DNA of 64,000 nucleotides from Platynereis dumerilii (Eukaryota; Annelida; Polychaeta; Phyllodocida; Nereididae), in the NCBI GenBank assembly GCA_026936325.1, contig JAPTHN010000010.1:46956150-47020149 (forward strand), read 5' to 3'. Positions 12,063-22,374 of this stretch are shown in pieces. How positions within the stretch are numbered: position 1 is the stretch's first letter; every line of letters begins with the position of its first letter. The notes under the pieces are model-generated. The model was not told the DNA's origin, did no database searches, and saw only the letters and a program-made list of their open reading frames with translations. A program made the translations under genes and the position numbers.

Positions 12063-12775
12063 CTGCAGCTGAGCCATCATCTTTGGTGGCTTCAGCTGCT
12101 GGCTTGGAACCATTTCCCGTAACATCATTTTGAGCGACAACTATGTATAGATAATTAGATATATATATCAGCTGAAGATCCATACATGTATTTATGATTA
12201 CATGACTCCAGATGTGCTTGCAAAAAGGAGTTTTAACTCTTTATTCGGTGGCTGCATGGTGATTTAGAAAACTGATCCCCACAAAAAGCGTTTGGCAAAT
12301 GTCAAATATATATATATATACAAAAAATATTAATCTGAAAGATAACATAAGCAGAAATAAATTGTAAAGGCAGTGAAAAAAAAAAAGTTGATATGGAAAG
12401 AAGAAGCCTTAGTTTGAAATGCGCCGAAGAACTTCAAATTAAGACAACCTGATGTGCAATTAATAAATCTGTCAAATGGTCTCCCAGTTACTTTGTTAAA
12501 ACATAGGCTGCGCAGCAAATCTTCAGCGAACAACTTGCAATAGTTTAGGATAAATTTGAAATGATACACAATTTGAACGAGCAAAAGTAATAAGTTCTAT
12601 ATATAATAAATGAATCTGAATCTAATTGAAACCATTGCATAAAAAGAAATTTAACTTTTTTCAACATATTTGTACTGTAATCAAATACACAACCGTAGTG
12701 CCTAAAACCAAGGGAAGGCGCAAATAAAGTAGTTTATACATTTTATGATGCAGTTTCAAGCAGGTTAGAGGTAAA
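12063..12775. other. No gene seen
   Basis: Contains a short TA run at about 12,308-12,320. The 84-codon minus-strand frame at 12,330-12,584 lacks any recognisable motif. Confidence 0.6.
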
Positions 12776-13150
12776 GTCTGTGAGCCATGGGCTAAAAACA
12801 AAAAAACAAAAATTTTTGATTTTTATCTAAATGTCTAGGCCCGGAAATTAAAAAGATATATATTTTTTCTCAATATATCAAAAAGTATAGAATATGTATC
12901 TTTCTGACCACCAAAAGGCACAACTAGACCATATATATATAGAGTACAGGTTTACCAAATTTCAGCGATGTACATGCAATGGTGTCTGAGCTGAGTCTTG
13001 GGCCAGAAAAAAAAGAATACTTTTCTTAATATTTCAAAAATGTCTAAAACGAGTAGGCCTATCATGCTGACCCCAAAAAGCACAATTAGGATGCTAAATG
13101 TGTATGAAATTCAATCAAAAATCATATCCCAGCCGGGTATAAGATGCAAA
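12776..13150 (+). repeat. Two-unit degenerate repeat with 'ACCAAATTTCA' phrase
   Basis: Two related units of about 180 bp each contain GG(C)CCGGAAA/GGGCCAGAAA, AATAT(A/T)TCAAAAA and CACAA(C/T)TAG. The phrase TTTACCAAATTTCAGCGATG belongs to a style of repeat ('...accaa(a/g)tttca...') that recurs near 14,533, 51,186, 55,745, 56,756 and 58,008. Confidence 0.4.
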
Positions 13151-13700
13151 AATCATAGGTGACATTCTCACACCTTCAATAGCTAAAAACTCCTCCCCGA
13201 GCAATGCCACTCACCTAAACTATCCACCTATCCTTATTGATCTATCCTCTCCTTCTGATAACAGCAAATAACAGTGAAACAGCTCCCTTATTTTAGTTTC
13301 CTGCCTCTGCTGTTGTTCCCCACCAGGGGCGCATGAATCTCCATCGTAGTTCACTGACTGCTCATGCCAGAGGCTGGCGCCACCATCTCTCTTCCCGCCA
13401 AAACCATCCACACACTCCAGTGTGGCCAGGTTCATGTTCAAGCACAATCTTACAGCAGAGGACTCAGTGCACACGACTGCTGTGTAGGATTTCGCAATCA
13501 GCCAAAATATCACTAACTCTTTTTCATCACCAATACTTCCTGAAATCCATTCACATCTTTACCCTGCTCACGTATATTCTCTACCTTTTCAATCAAAGCA
13601 CATGCTTTCAGACAAACTGCTGATTTTTATCATTTCCCAGTCAATATTTCCAGTGCCATCACTGGGAATCAACCTCTTCATTTTCACATATAGTGGGGGG
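13151..13700. other. Locally G+C-richer stretch, possible decayed coding remnant on minus strand
   Basis: The 97-codon minus-strand frame (13,220-13,513) has a less biased composition than the surroundings and includes GGKRDGG and GEQQQRQETKIREL. I recognise no family, and there are no clear splice signals. A degraded exon, or chance, are both possible. Confidence 0.15.
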
Positions 13701-13803
13701 TCAGGGGGGGGGGCTCCATTCCCCCTAAAAATGTCCCTCAATGGGTATATCTAGTTATATCATATGGTAAGCCGAAATACTCGCTGCTCATTGGCCGACA
13801 ACC

Positions 13804-13828
13804 GTGCAATATTCTACGATATTGCACG
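13804..13828. repeat. Short palindrome GTGCAATAT/ATATTGCAC
   Basis: Nine-base arms around TCTACG. The same GTGCAATAT word forms the outer ends of the 103-bp hairpin at 14,372-14,474, so the two may mark the ends of one small element of about 670 bp. Confidence 0.5.
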
Positions 13829-14371
13829 CATGTAATTGCACGCTAATTTTTAAATTAAAGAGATTGGACGGACATGAGAGGAAGCATCATATTTTGATGC
13901 TGCTGCAGCTACAAGCAAACAAAAATGTTGGTTTTAGTAAAAAAGGAACTGCACAGCAACGGAGGCAGATAGAAAGATGGGGTTGGTGGCAAAAGATGCG
14001 CATATTTGCAGGCCAGGTGGATGTCAACTTTTTGTATTGGTTATTTTATTTGTGGCATCAGAATAAAGTATTAAGTGGCCGAAAAACGGCTTTTTTTTTT
14101 CAGTTACTTTGTTGTGTTTAGAGGTCTAAAGTCTGCTATAAAGTTTCAGATAAAAATCTGAAAAAAATCCAACATCAAGTATATCATTTTTAGATTCCAA
14201 TAGTGTGAAAAAAAAATTTGTGAGTGAAATAGTTATTGATTTTTTATGAGATACATTTTAAACATGTGGGTCAAAAGAAACACAAAAAATACTGGGACAA
14301 GGAATTCCAGCCCTTTTCTTTGCATTTGCCACAAAAAAACATATGATATAACAGTTATTGCACATCACCCC

Positions 14372-14474
14372 GTGCAATATCAGTTTTTATGGCACCGAGG
14401 TGACTAATATTGCACTCGGGCTGCGCCCTCGTGCAATATTAGTCACCTCGGTGCAATAAAAACTGATATTGCAC
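14372..14474. repeat. Long hairpin, about 42-bp arms
   Basis: The arms start GTGCAATATCAGTTTTTAT and include GCACCGAGGTGACTAATATTG. The loop is TCGGGCTGCGCCCTC. Arm identity is close to perfect, so it is either young or maintained by conversion. The G+C-rich centre resembles those of the hairpins at 20.1, 20.9 and 22.4 kb although the arms are unrelated. Confidence 0.85.
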
Positions 14475-14509
14475 TCAGTGCTCTGCGATAACTGTCAGAC
14501 CATCATTCA

Positions 14510-14645
14510 AAAGTCACAAGAGACTACATGTGTACCAAATTTCATCTATTTTTATGCAAGTGTCCGAGACTCGGCCCGGAAACGATCTATCCGCCTGCCC
14601 GCTGACCACCCACCCGCCCGCCAGACAGACAACATTTTTCCAAAG
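14510..14645 (+). repeat. Short repeat of the 'ACCAAATTTCAT...CAGACAGACA' type
   Basis: GTACCAAATTTCATCTATTT is followed by a C-rich pyrimidine tract and GCCAGACAGACAAC. This layout is common in short dispersed repeats of invertebrate genomes. No partner within this window is close enough to define its edges. Confidence 0.3.
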
Positions 14646-14826
14646 CGATGACAATACCTTCTTCGAACTTCTTTCGCTGAAGGTAAAATGGATAGCGACT
14701 AGACCAAGCTGAACTAAACCTTTTAAAGGGTCTTAACAAGTCAAAAACATCATTTTTACAAAATAAACAATTACCAGATATATATAAATCATCATCATAA
14801 TATTAATTCACGGACCCCTTACGCGA

Positions 14827-15638
14827 CTCCAACCAAACTGCCAAGGGGGCCACCATTAGGGGCTTGGAGTTTTTTTTAAATAAATAATTTCTTGCTCAGT
14901 TTTGGTGAAATAAATAAATTCTCTCTGGTCAGTCTCGAAATGAAACATTTCTTGTTTGGGTATTTCTTAACAAGGTGTTGCTTGATTTAGGAATGAATAT
15001 TCGGTGACTTTGTGCGCTTGAAATAAATAATTAAGGCTGCTGTTACCGTGAAATAAATAATTACCCGCTGAGGTAACCTCCAAGGCCCCCCCCCCCGATT
15101 AATAAATGGTCGCCCCCTAATTGCTCAGTTACAAAAACTTGTTACAAGCAGCTTTTCTGCGCTCTCTAAAATGTCCTTTACCAGGTTTCATGTTCCAAAT
15201 TACAGCCACAGAAAGTGAAGTGATACTTAAAATCTGAATGGGTCTGAAAACTCCCCATGCATATCCCCCCCCCCACATATCTTCACGGGTGTTATGCTAG
15301 TACTACTTATTCATGGACCCCTTAGGCCCCGGGGCGACCATTTAATAATCAGGGGGGGGCTTAGAGTTTTCCTCGGCGGGATATTATTTATTTCACGGTA
15401 ACGGAAGCAGTAATTATTTATTTCAAACGGGCGAAGTCACCGAATATTCATTCCTGAATCAAGCAACACCTTGTTAAGATAAACCCCCACCAGAAATTAT
15501 TTATTTCAGGACTGCCCAAAGAGAATTTATTCATTTCACCAAAACTGAGCAAGAAATTATTTATTTAAAAAAACTCCAAGCCCCCCATTGAGTCTAAATG
15601 GTAGCCCCCTTATGCTTCCCCAACCGAATTACAATCAT
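14827..15638. mobile_element. Inverted-repeat element of AAATAAATAATT modules
   Basis: The left arm (about 14,827-15,116) and right arm (about 15,328-15,638) are degenerate reverse complements of each other over about 300 bp, sharing GGAGTTTTTTT, TTTTGGTGAAAT, AACAAGGTGTTGCTTGAT and GAATGAATATTCGGTGACTT. Within each arm the word AAATAAATAATT or a close variant recurs at each boundary between unlike segments. About 210 bases separate the arms. Poly-C/G runs occur near the inner ends. I see no coding capacity. Confidence 0.75.
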
Positions 15639-15639
15639 T

Positions 15640-16400
15640 TTTCATCAACTGCCTAGAGTGTCCTTAGCGAAGTTTGGTGCTTCAAACTAATATTTTAATA
15701 ATTATGATACTCTCCTCATGAAAGTCGCCCCTCCTGCTTCACGGATATTATGCTAGTAAAATAATAATTTATAGGATTTCTCTAAATTCTCTTTCATGCC
15801 ACACGTTTTGGAATAAATCATGTCATTGAGAAGGGAAACAAAGTGGAAACATTACCAAATTCACACTCAGATAAGTCAGGAAACAGATCTACAGCAAGTT
15901 CTAGATATTGAAAGTGGCACAAAAATTAGGGGCACAAATAAATAGCATAGAAACTGATTTGAAAGCTTTTTTTATTATTATATAGGCCTATATATATATT
16001 TACCTGTCGGCCTATCAAAAGCTATTTCCATAGGAGATCTGGAGCTATCTGAATGGCGATTAAGATAAGTTCCAATTACTACTACTTAATATTATCAATA
16101 ACTTGCAGCCATCACTGGCTTAATTAATTGCATTTCCAAGAGCCACCAACCAAAACTCAGTTTTGTTTGCACAAACCAATCAAATTGAAGAATTAAGGAA
16201 GCAAATTGCCAATTGACATCTTGCAACATAAATTTATAGGATTGCAGCAGCTTAGAGCTTCCTACTGTCACGGATTCACGGCTGGCAGGTCTGGGACAGC
16301 TGCAACAGAGCCTGTATTCCCGGGGCCTGTATTATGCCGGCTCTGGGCTGCAATTTTAAGGCTTTGTGCAAGTCATGACGCAACCATGCACTTATTCAGT
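15640..16400. other. No gene seen
   Basis: A phrase ending CACGG(A/G)T(A/G)TTATGCTAGTA at 15,739-15,757 also occurs at 15,284-15,302, suggesting a local duplication around the inverted-repeat element. Nothing else is supported. Confidence 0.5.
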
Positions 16401-16416
16401 TCATCTTGACGCTATG

Positions 16417-16480
16417 AGGTCAGTGACCTTTCATTCATGACGTCATCAAAAGTAGTCCGGCAACTGGTGCGATGACGTCA
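16417..16480. promoter_or_regulatory. IR1 palindrome plus two CRE palindromes
   Basis: AGGTCA-g-TGACCT lies at 16,417-16,429, and perfect TGACGTCA palindromes lie at 16,438-16,445 and 16,473-16,480. They lie 64-130 bp inside the right end of the TTAA-bounded element. The left end region has the same two motif types. These are candidate EcR/FXR-type and CREB/ATF sites; function is inferred only from consensus. Confidence 0.4.
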
Positions 16481-16549
16481 TAATGTTACTAGTGGATGCT
16501 GAAACAGCCAGAGGGGGCCACAATGCAAGACTCCACGCTCCCCTTAAAA

Positions 16550-17295
16550 TTGCAATGGAAACTCTAAATGAAGAGCTATCTTAATTATTGTTGTGTATGT
16601 TTGGAATAAGTACCATCTTTAAACCTTGAAAACATTAAATTCAACAGAAGAATATCAGTTTTAAAAGCTTTTCTTCCAATTCTACAGTTAATTCACCATC
16701 ATTCCAGTCCATCACTTTCTAATTGTCCGTTTTCTTCTTGGTATTTCCCTGAGGTAACTGCCATTGTTGATGCTTTTAATATATAAATAGTGAATTCCAA
16801 TAAAAGCACAACTACTACAAGAACCGTGTGTATGGGTAACCTGACTATGCTGCAAGGTATAATATTTCACATCCAATGCATTCAGCACAGCTGTTTTGAT
16901 AAATATGTGATTCTGGGATTTACGGATTTCCTGTGCAAACTTACTATGTGTATGTTAGGCTTTGGCTAAATCGGATTGGTTGCATGATCAGGAGAGTTGG
17001 ACTTGATAAGCTCCTGTACTTTGATATTTTCCAATTTTTTGCTGCACAATCTGCAGAACAGGATTGACTCTGCTATACTTTTCAGAATGCAAAAAAAAAG
17101 CTCACTTGATGTAAATTGTGAATACCAGCAAAAGCAGCGAGAACTTACATTTGGAAACTGAACTGCATAGAAAAATATCCAAATCTGTAAAAATTGAAAA
17201 ATTGCAACATTCACAAAAAACAACTGAAAGTTTCATGACCATCACACAGTGTTTCTGAATCTGCTAGAGGGTACTGTACTCTGTATAGTGTGCGC
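16550..17295. other. No gene seen
   Basis: Unique-looking sequence. The 85-codon minus-strand frame (16,966-17,223) has no recognisable domain. Confidence 0.55.
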
Positions 17296-17297
17296 TG

Positions 17298-18285
17298 TAT
17301 AGTGTGTGCTGCACTCAATGATAAATTTACAAAATAATTCGAATTCAATGTTAGTATGGTTTACAGACAATGGCTTCAAAGCAAATACAGACAAATTTCA
17401 AGTTATTGTATTTGGTAACGATGTAAATGCTTTTAGCACTCTAAATGTTAATGGTACCACTGTTCCTTGTAATGATGTCATAAAACATTTAGGTGTTTTC
17501 ATTGATAAAAAACTTGACTTTAGCATTCATGTAGATCAAATGTGTAAGAGAGCTAGTAAACAAGTTAATGCATTGTATAGGGTCAGAAATGTGTTTGATG
17601 AAAACTCAAACTTAACAATTTACAAAGCATTTATTAAGTCAGTGTTCGATTACTGTCCACAAGTGTGGTCTTTTTGTAATAAGTCTGACACTACAAAATT
17701 GTGTAAGTTACAATTCAGAGCAGTCCGGTTTGGTTATGACGACTTTCAAACAGAATCTTGTAACTTGTCAGATAAGTATGATCTTACTGATGTTAAAATT
17801 CATAATGTTATAAAAATAGTACTTGAAATGTTTAAATGCTGTAATAATCTAACTCCAACTTATATTAGTAATCTCTTTAATACCAGTGGAATAAGATATG
17901 GTCTACGTAATAATAGTTGTAAAAATGTTGAACTCAGAAGACCTAGGACAACAAAATATGGCAAAAGGTGCTTCACTTATCTTGGTGCTAAGCTATTTAA
18001 TATGTTACCTAGATCACTGAAAGAATGTCAGGATATTGACACTTTTAAAAATGAACTTAACAACGAGGTTATTCAGCGGTTGTATAATGCTATGTTATGC
18101 TCCTTTTAATTTATTTTAGTTTCCCTGCATTTTTCTTTTAGTCTAGTTTTTGTTGTTTTTATTGCTTTTATCATCCATGTTGTACAGTGTTATATCTCAC
18201 TTTGTCACAAAATAGCCTGTGGCTACTGTTTTTATTATGTTCCGTGACTTGAAATAAATATTTGTTATTGTTATTGTTATTATTG
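17298..18285 (+). mobile_element. 5'-truncated LINE with 267-codon RT C-terminal frame (17,306-18,109)
   Basis: The open frame encodes the C-terminal part of a non-LTR reverse transcriptase of the CR1/jockey group. Visible landmarks are WFTDNGFKANTDK followed by FG at residues about 18-37, VIKHLGVFIDKKLDF at about 58-72, the helix with YKAFIKSVFDYCPQVWSF at about 106-123, and near the C-terminus the usual LGAKLFNMLPRSLKEC with TFKNEL. The palm motifs with the catalytic aspartates are missing, so the first ATG is not a true start: the copy begins within the RT by 5' truncation. No stop interrupts what remains, which suggests a fairly recent insertion. The 3' region ends in AATAAATA and a (TTATTG)n-type tail at about 18,258-18,290, as in elements that prime on microsatellite ends. 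It has no host function. Confidence 0.85.
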
Positions 18286-18700
18286 ATATTTGTCAGTTCT
18301 TGCCTGTGATTCATTCCGTAGGGTCTGAGGTGTAGTATAAAGGACTAGAAACCCTCTGGCTAGAAACTGCCAATCTTCGTTTCTATTTGCCCGATGGATT
18401 ATTTTCCCAAATCTCTTTCCTCAGTCCCTCACCCTGTGCTGTCTAGGTGATCCCATGAGACGCATAAGTATGAAGGCTACAACTGTTGCTGCAGGTAGTT
18501 GTTATTGTTTCTACCACAAAATGTGTAATTGTATATCTCGTCCTACCTTTCTGCCCAAACAACAGAAATATGGAGTATACGGTTTTCACTCTTTTTGTCT
18601 GTCAAGCTGCAAAAGACGGTTTTATCTCAACTTCCACACAAATTGATTTAAAAGAGCCATATAAAATGTTGTTACACCTCAAATGCAATTCCTCTTCTGT

Positions 18701-19007
18701 GATTGGTCAGAATGACGTCACATGACAGGGATCAGAAAAGACTGTTGCCCTCTCAGAGGGCATCAGTTCACAAAATTCACATTGAGGCTGTCTGCTGATC
18801 AGAATGGCTGTACAGAAGTTGATATTGGAACCACAGATGTTACCTGAACCTTTTTTATCTGATGAAAATGCAAAAGACAATTTGATCCAAGACATTGTTG
18901 CAGCTTCACTTGTTTATTTCAACTGAACTGTGTATTTGTGACCATTGTGATGCCACTGCATTGTGATGTCATAGAGTTGTGACGTCACCCCAGTGAGGCT
19001 ATAAATA
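18701..19007 (+). promoter_or_regulatory. Promoter-like cluster: CCAAT-type, two CREs, TATA box
   Basis: GATTGG (18,701-18,706) is followed by TGACGTCA (18,713-18,720). A second TGACGTCA (18,980-18,987) lies 12 bp upstream of TATAAATA (19,000-19,007). The spacing of the second CRE and TATA is what an animal core promoter would show. It precedes an R2-group LINE fragment by about 80 bp, which need not be related. This could be the promoter end of an unrecognised element. Confidence 0.3.
18804..18926 (+). CDS. Small ORF, 40 codons, unknown
   Basis: The frame starts ATGGCTGTACAG and ends at TGA, encoding a 40-residue peptide starting MAVQKLILEPQMLPEPFL with an acidic centre and hydrophobic end (IVAASLVYF). 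It lies between two CRE palindromes and upstream of a TATA-like box. I recognise no family. It may be chance or a remnant of a larger gene; there is no evidence for expression. Confidence 0.15.
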   Translation: MAVQKLILEPQMLPEPFLSDENAKDNLIQDIVAASLVYFN

Positions 19008-19084
19008 GATCTGCTTCACAAAATTAAATGACAATAGAACTTGTGGATAGTATCATAAATTTATTTGACTTTTAAATCTGGATG

Positions 19085-20075
19085 ACTACCCGATCAATGT
19101 CAAAACTTTGATGGAGAAATTTCCTGTCTCACCAAAGTTATCTTCTTTGTCAGAATTGAAATGTGGCGAGATCACATAAAAACCCTCAGTGTTCAGGGGC
19201 GTTTCCTAGAAATTTTGGCGATTGAAAATTCAAATATTACTTGGAAAAGTATAATATACAATCTCCCAAGAGGCGTCTTGAAATTTGCCATCAATGCCAG
19301 CATTGACACTCTACCAACCAATGCAAACCTCAAACGCTGGGGAAAGAGATCAAATGCAAAATGCAATCTATGCAAGTCCAGAGAGACATTACATCATGTA
19401 CTCAATAATTGTCAAGAAATGCTTGACAGATACCTCTGGCGACACAACTCCATCATCTCATACTTGTACAAAATCATCAAAACAGATCTCTCCGCATCAT
19501 TTCAAATATATGCAGATATCCCAGAGTACCATCAAGGCATTTCCACTATCCCACCTGATATTTTAGTCACCAATGTCAAACCTGACATGGTTTTAATCAA
19601 TAGAATAGATAAAACACTAATACTCTTTGAACTTTCGGTACCATTTGAAACTAATATAGACTCTACTCATTCCTACAAAATTGACAGATACCTTACTCTG
19701 ATAGCTGACATTGAAGATGCTGGATTCAAAGTTAAATATTACCCGGTAGAAATCGGCTCAAGAGGATACATAAGCAAGAACAATTTGTCTCGAATAAAAT
19801 CACTATTTAAAGATGCTAATATTAAATTTTGTAACAAAGCCACCAAGGACTCTCTCTGTAAAATTTCACTTGTATGTTCATTCATCATTTTCAATTCCAA
19901 ATTTGAGGCTACATGGATTAATCCACCATATGTATCTTTTTGATATATTCTAATGTATTTTAACTTTCATTTTCTTGCCTGGATATGAACTCCAACAATT
20001 ATGGTGCATAATATCCCTGTCTAGACAAATGTACAATCTTTGTTTTGCTTCTAAATAAAGATATATATATATATA
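19085..20075 (+). mobile_element. 5'-truncated LINE of the R2/NeSL/Hero group (ORF 19,161-19,943)
   Basis: The 260-residue frame is the C-terminal part of an early-branching LINE protein. It has the pre-finger block LPRGVLKFAINASIDTLPT at about residues 35-53. A zinc-knuckle of the CCHC type follows, with CNLC at about 68-71, then TLHHVLNNC at about 76-84. After it comes the restriction-like endonuclease core, with KPDMVLINR at about 140-148 and ILFELSVPFE at about 153-162, matching the PD...(D/E) arrangement of that nuclease family. The reverse transcriptase domain is absent. The open frame continues upstream of the ATG to about 19,085, so the ATG is not the natural start. The body is free of stops. 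The 3' end has AATAAAGATATATAT at about 20,054-20,075. The insertion site is not an obvious rRNA gene, unlike canonical R2. Confidence 0.82.
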
Positions 20076-20093
20076 AGGTATAACAAAACAATT

Positions 20094-20249
20094 GTTGACT
20101 GTTACTTCGGGCAACAGTGCAATCTGTTTGACCCTCGGGAGTGACAGTCACCTTGCTGTTTCCCTCGGCCTTCGGCCTCGTGAAACAGCAAGGTGACTGT
20201 CACTCCCTTGGGTCAAACAGATTGCACTGTTGCCCTCGTATCAGTCAAC
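20094..20249. repeat. Long hairpin, about 68-bp arms
   Basis: The arms run from GTTGACTGTTAC to CACCTTGCTGTTT on the left, with a near-perfect reverse complement ending at CAGTCAAC. The loop is about 20 bases, CCCTCGGCCTTCGGCCTCG. It sits directly after the tail of the R2-group LINE. No coding sequence. Confidence 0.9.
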
Positions 20250-20261
20250 ATTTGTATATTG

Positions 20262-20660
20262 TATGTGGAAGGAAAACAACTGCATTTACAACTGTAAATA
20301 TCATGAAATCAGATAACTCTTCCAGACCCTGAGGTCATATTTATCTATTTATCTGTCTATCTATCTATCTATATAATTGCCATGTCAAAATCTCATTAGC
20401 AAATTGACCGACATACTGGATGATTAAATTAGATTATTGATTCTCTGGCAAACTGATTAATTAAATGATTGATTGTAGATTTAACAATAGAATGTTCTGC
20501 ATCTCCTGATGTACGAGACTGTTTTTTTAGGAAAGCAACTGCATTTACAACTGTAAATATCATGAAAAATCAGATAATTCTTCCAGACCCTGAGGTCTAT
20601 TAATCTCAATGTTCTGCATCTCCTGATGTACGAGACTGTTTTCTTTTTATGATTATTTCA
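20262..20660 (+). repeat. Local duplication with (TATC)n microsatellite
   Basis: A phrase of about 65 bp (AACTGCATTTACAACTGTAA to CCAGACCCTGAGGTC) occurs at about 20,278-20,336 and 20,536-20,599. A second phrase (AATGTTCTGCATCTCCTGAT and on) occurs at 20,491 and 20,608. A short TCTA/TATC repeat lies at 20,346-20,374. Confidence 0.75.
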
Positions 20661-20856
20661 GACGTTAATTCAAAAAGGATTTCTCCATGTTTGTCCGATA
20701 CCTAAAATGACAAATCGGTTGATGTCATAAGTTGATACAGGCACTTTCAGATGAATAATATAATTTAAGGGGTAGGGGAGAAGTTTGGAATAACCCATAG
20801 CTTGGTTCATTGATTGCTGGTTTTAGCCCTGATATAACTTCTGATATGCAAAGTCA

Positions 20857-22059
20857 TATAGGGAAACCCTACGAGTCAGTGATCTGTTTGGTCAGATCAG
20901 ACGAGGTGGGCGCGTAGCGCCCTCCGAGTCTGATCTGACCAAACAGATCACTCACGAGTTGGGTTTCCCTTTTATCCCCCAGCCACACCTTTAACAATAT
21001 AGGCAAAGAGAAGCATAGGAATCAATTAATATATATTATAGTATGATAAAATGTTGATTTTAACATAATCTAAGCTAAATATGCCGAAATTGGGGCCAAT
21101 TTAACACGCCAAAGTTTGCTTTTATGGGATTTGCTTTCCTGGACTTCATGGAGGTGTAGAACATCAGAAAATTATCCTATAAATTTGATACCAGCACATA
21201 TTTTGCAAAATATATTTGTCTTAGAGAATGCAAAATATTGAGGTGCTACATTCATATGTGAGAGAAAGAGAATTTTTTTAGTTCACAAGGAATTGTCATT
21301 TTTGCACTTTTTCTTGATTTTTCACATTCACAACTTTGTAAAGGAGTCATTCAATGTGTTTGAATGATAGAACGATGAAACTCTCAGATGTGTTTGCTAT
21401 GGTAGTTTCCTAGAGGCTCACCAAGTTTGGTATTCATAGACTAAATACTTTTAGCACAAAAAAATTAAAACCTCAACATTGTTTTTGGCTTTTTAGTCGC
21501 TTTTTTGAACTTCAAAGGTTCATTCCCATTTTTTCTTCATATCGTTGGTTCAAAAAAACTGTTCCATGTATAGCACTGTACTTTTTCACAAGTGTCTTAT
21601 ATTTGCATGGCAACACTAACGCAAAATTTTAGGGTTCTATGGTTTACTGGTGCAAAGCAATTCATTTTTAACCACAACAGAAACAAAGATTTTCTGATCA
21701 ATTTTCACAACTTTTCCCCTACGTTTAACTACTTTTCCCAGACTTTTCTTCACCAATACCTCTGTTACTTTTTATCAGTTTTCCAGAAAGTCATGCCATT
21801 TTAGGATTATTCCGAATATATACTGATAAAGGATTCCTGAAAGTTTGAAGGTGCTGAGATAATCATGGCCGGAAATATGATCCTTCAATCAGAGTCATGT
21901 CATTTGAAAACTTCGCACAGCGTTCACTACTCAGCAGGCAGCAAGGTGCTGTGTTGTGCTATGTTGCTATGGTAACTAAGGTGTGTGATCTCAGCAGGCA
22001 GATCATACACCACAGATCACACTCTTTTCTGGCTGATAACGCACTTGATGGGGGATAAT
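20857..22059 (+). repeat. 1.2-kb unit, copy 1, with long terminal hairpin
   Basis: It begins with a 109-bp hairpin (20,861-20,969, arms from GGGAAACCC to about GATCAGAC, centre GGGCGCGTAGCGCCC) and ends with a degraded hairpin around 21,982-22,010 and GGGGGATAAT. It aligns along its length with 22,375-23,577. The body includes ACCAAGTTTG and a series of TTTTCAC-type words. No frame is conserved between the copies. Probably a non-autonomous mobile element; I could not define a target duplication. Confidence 0.75.
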
Positions 22060-22374
22060 GCAGAAAACCCTCTGCTCAGAGGGATTTCTTATCCAAGAGA
22101 ACCAATTTGGCTAGTTTTGATAAATCTAAAGGATCACATCTTTTCAATTCTGCCAAAGCATTTCTGACGCCGATAGGTCACTTTATCGATTGCCCGCAGG
22201 AAGTTATGGAGGACCTTTCTAAATCCAGATGTCAAAATGAGGCTGGTATCCCCCTTAAAGCCATCAGCTCACAGTCCCTCAGATTGACCACGGACTCACT
22301 ATTCTGATCATCCAATTTTGTGTAGCTATCTACGAGAAGCAGAGATTTTGAGCTGTCAAGCAGACATGACATCT

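Larger units (their letters stand above)
4965..16543. mobile_element. Possible 11.6-kb TTAA-target DNA transposon (piggyBac/Kolobok type)
   Basis: A perfect 23-bp inverted repeat beginning GGGGAGCGTGGAG lies at 4,965-4,987 and, reverse complemented, at 16,521-16,543. Each copy is bordered on the outside by TTAA (4,961-4,964 and 16,544-16,547). TTAA duplication is typical of piggyBac and Kolobok families. Similar short words (TGACGTCA, and AGGTCA-n-TGACCT in the same orientation relative to the end) occur in both end regions, which supports one element rather than two unrelated ends. No transposase frame is recognisable inside, and the interior is filled with other repeats. The alternative is the outer ends of two separate short elements of one family. 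Confidence 0.45.
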
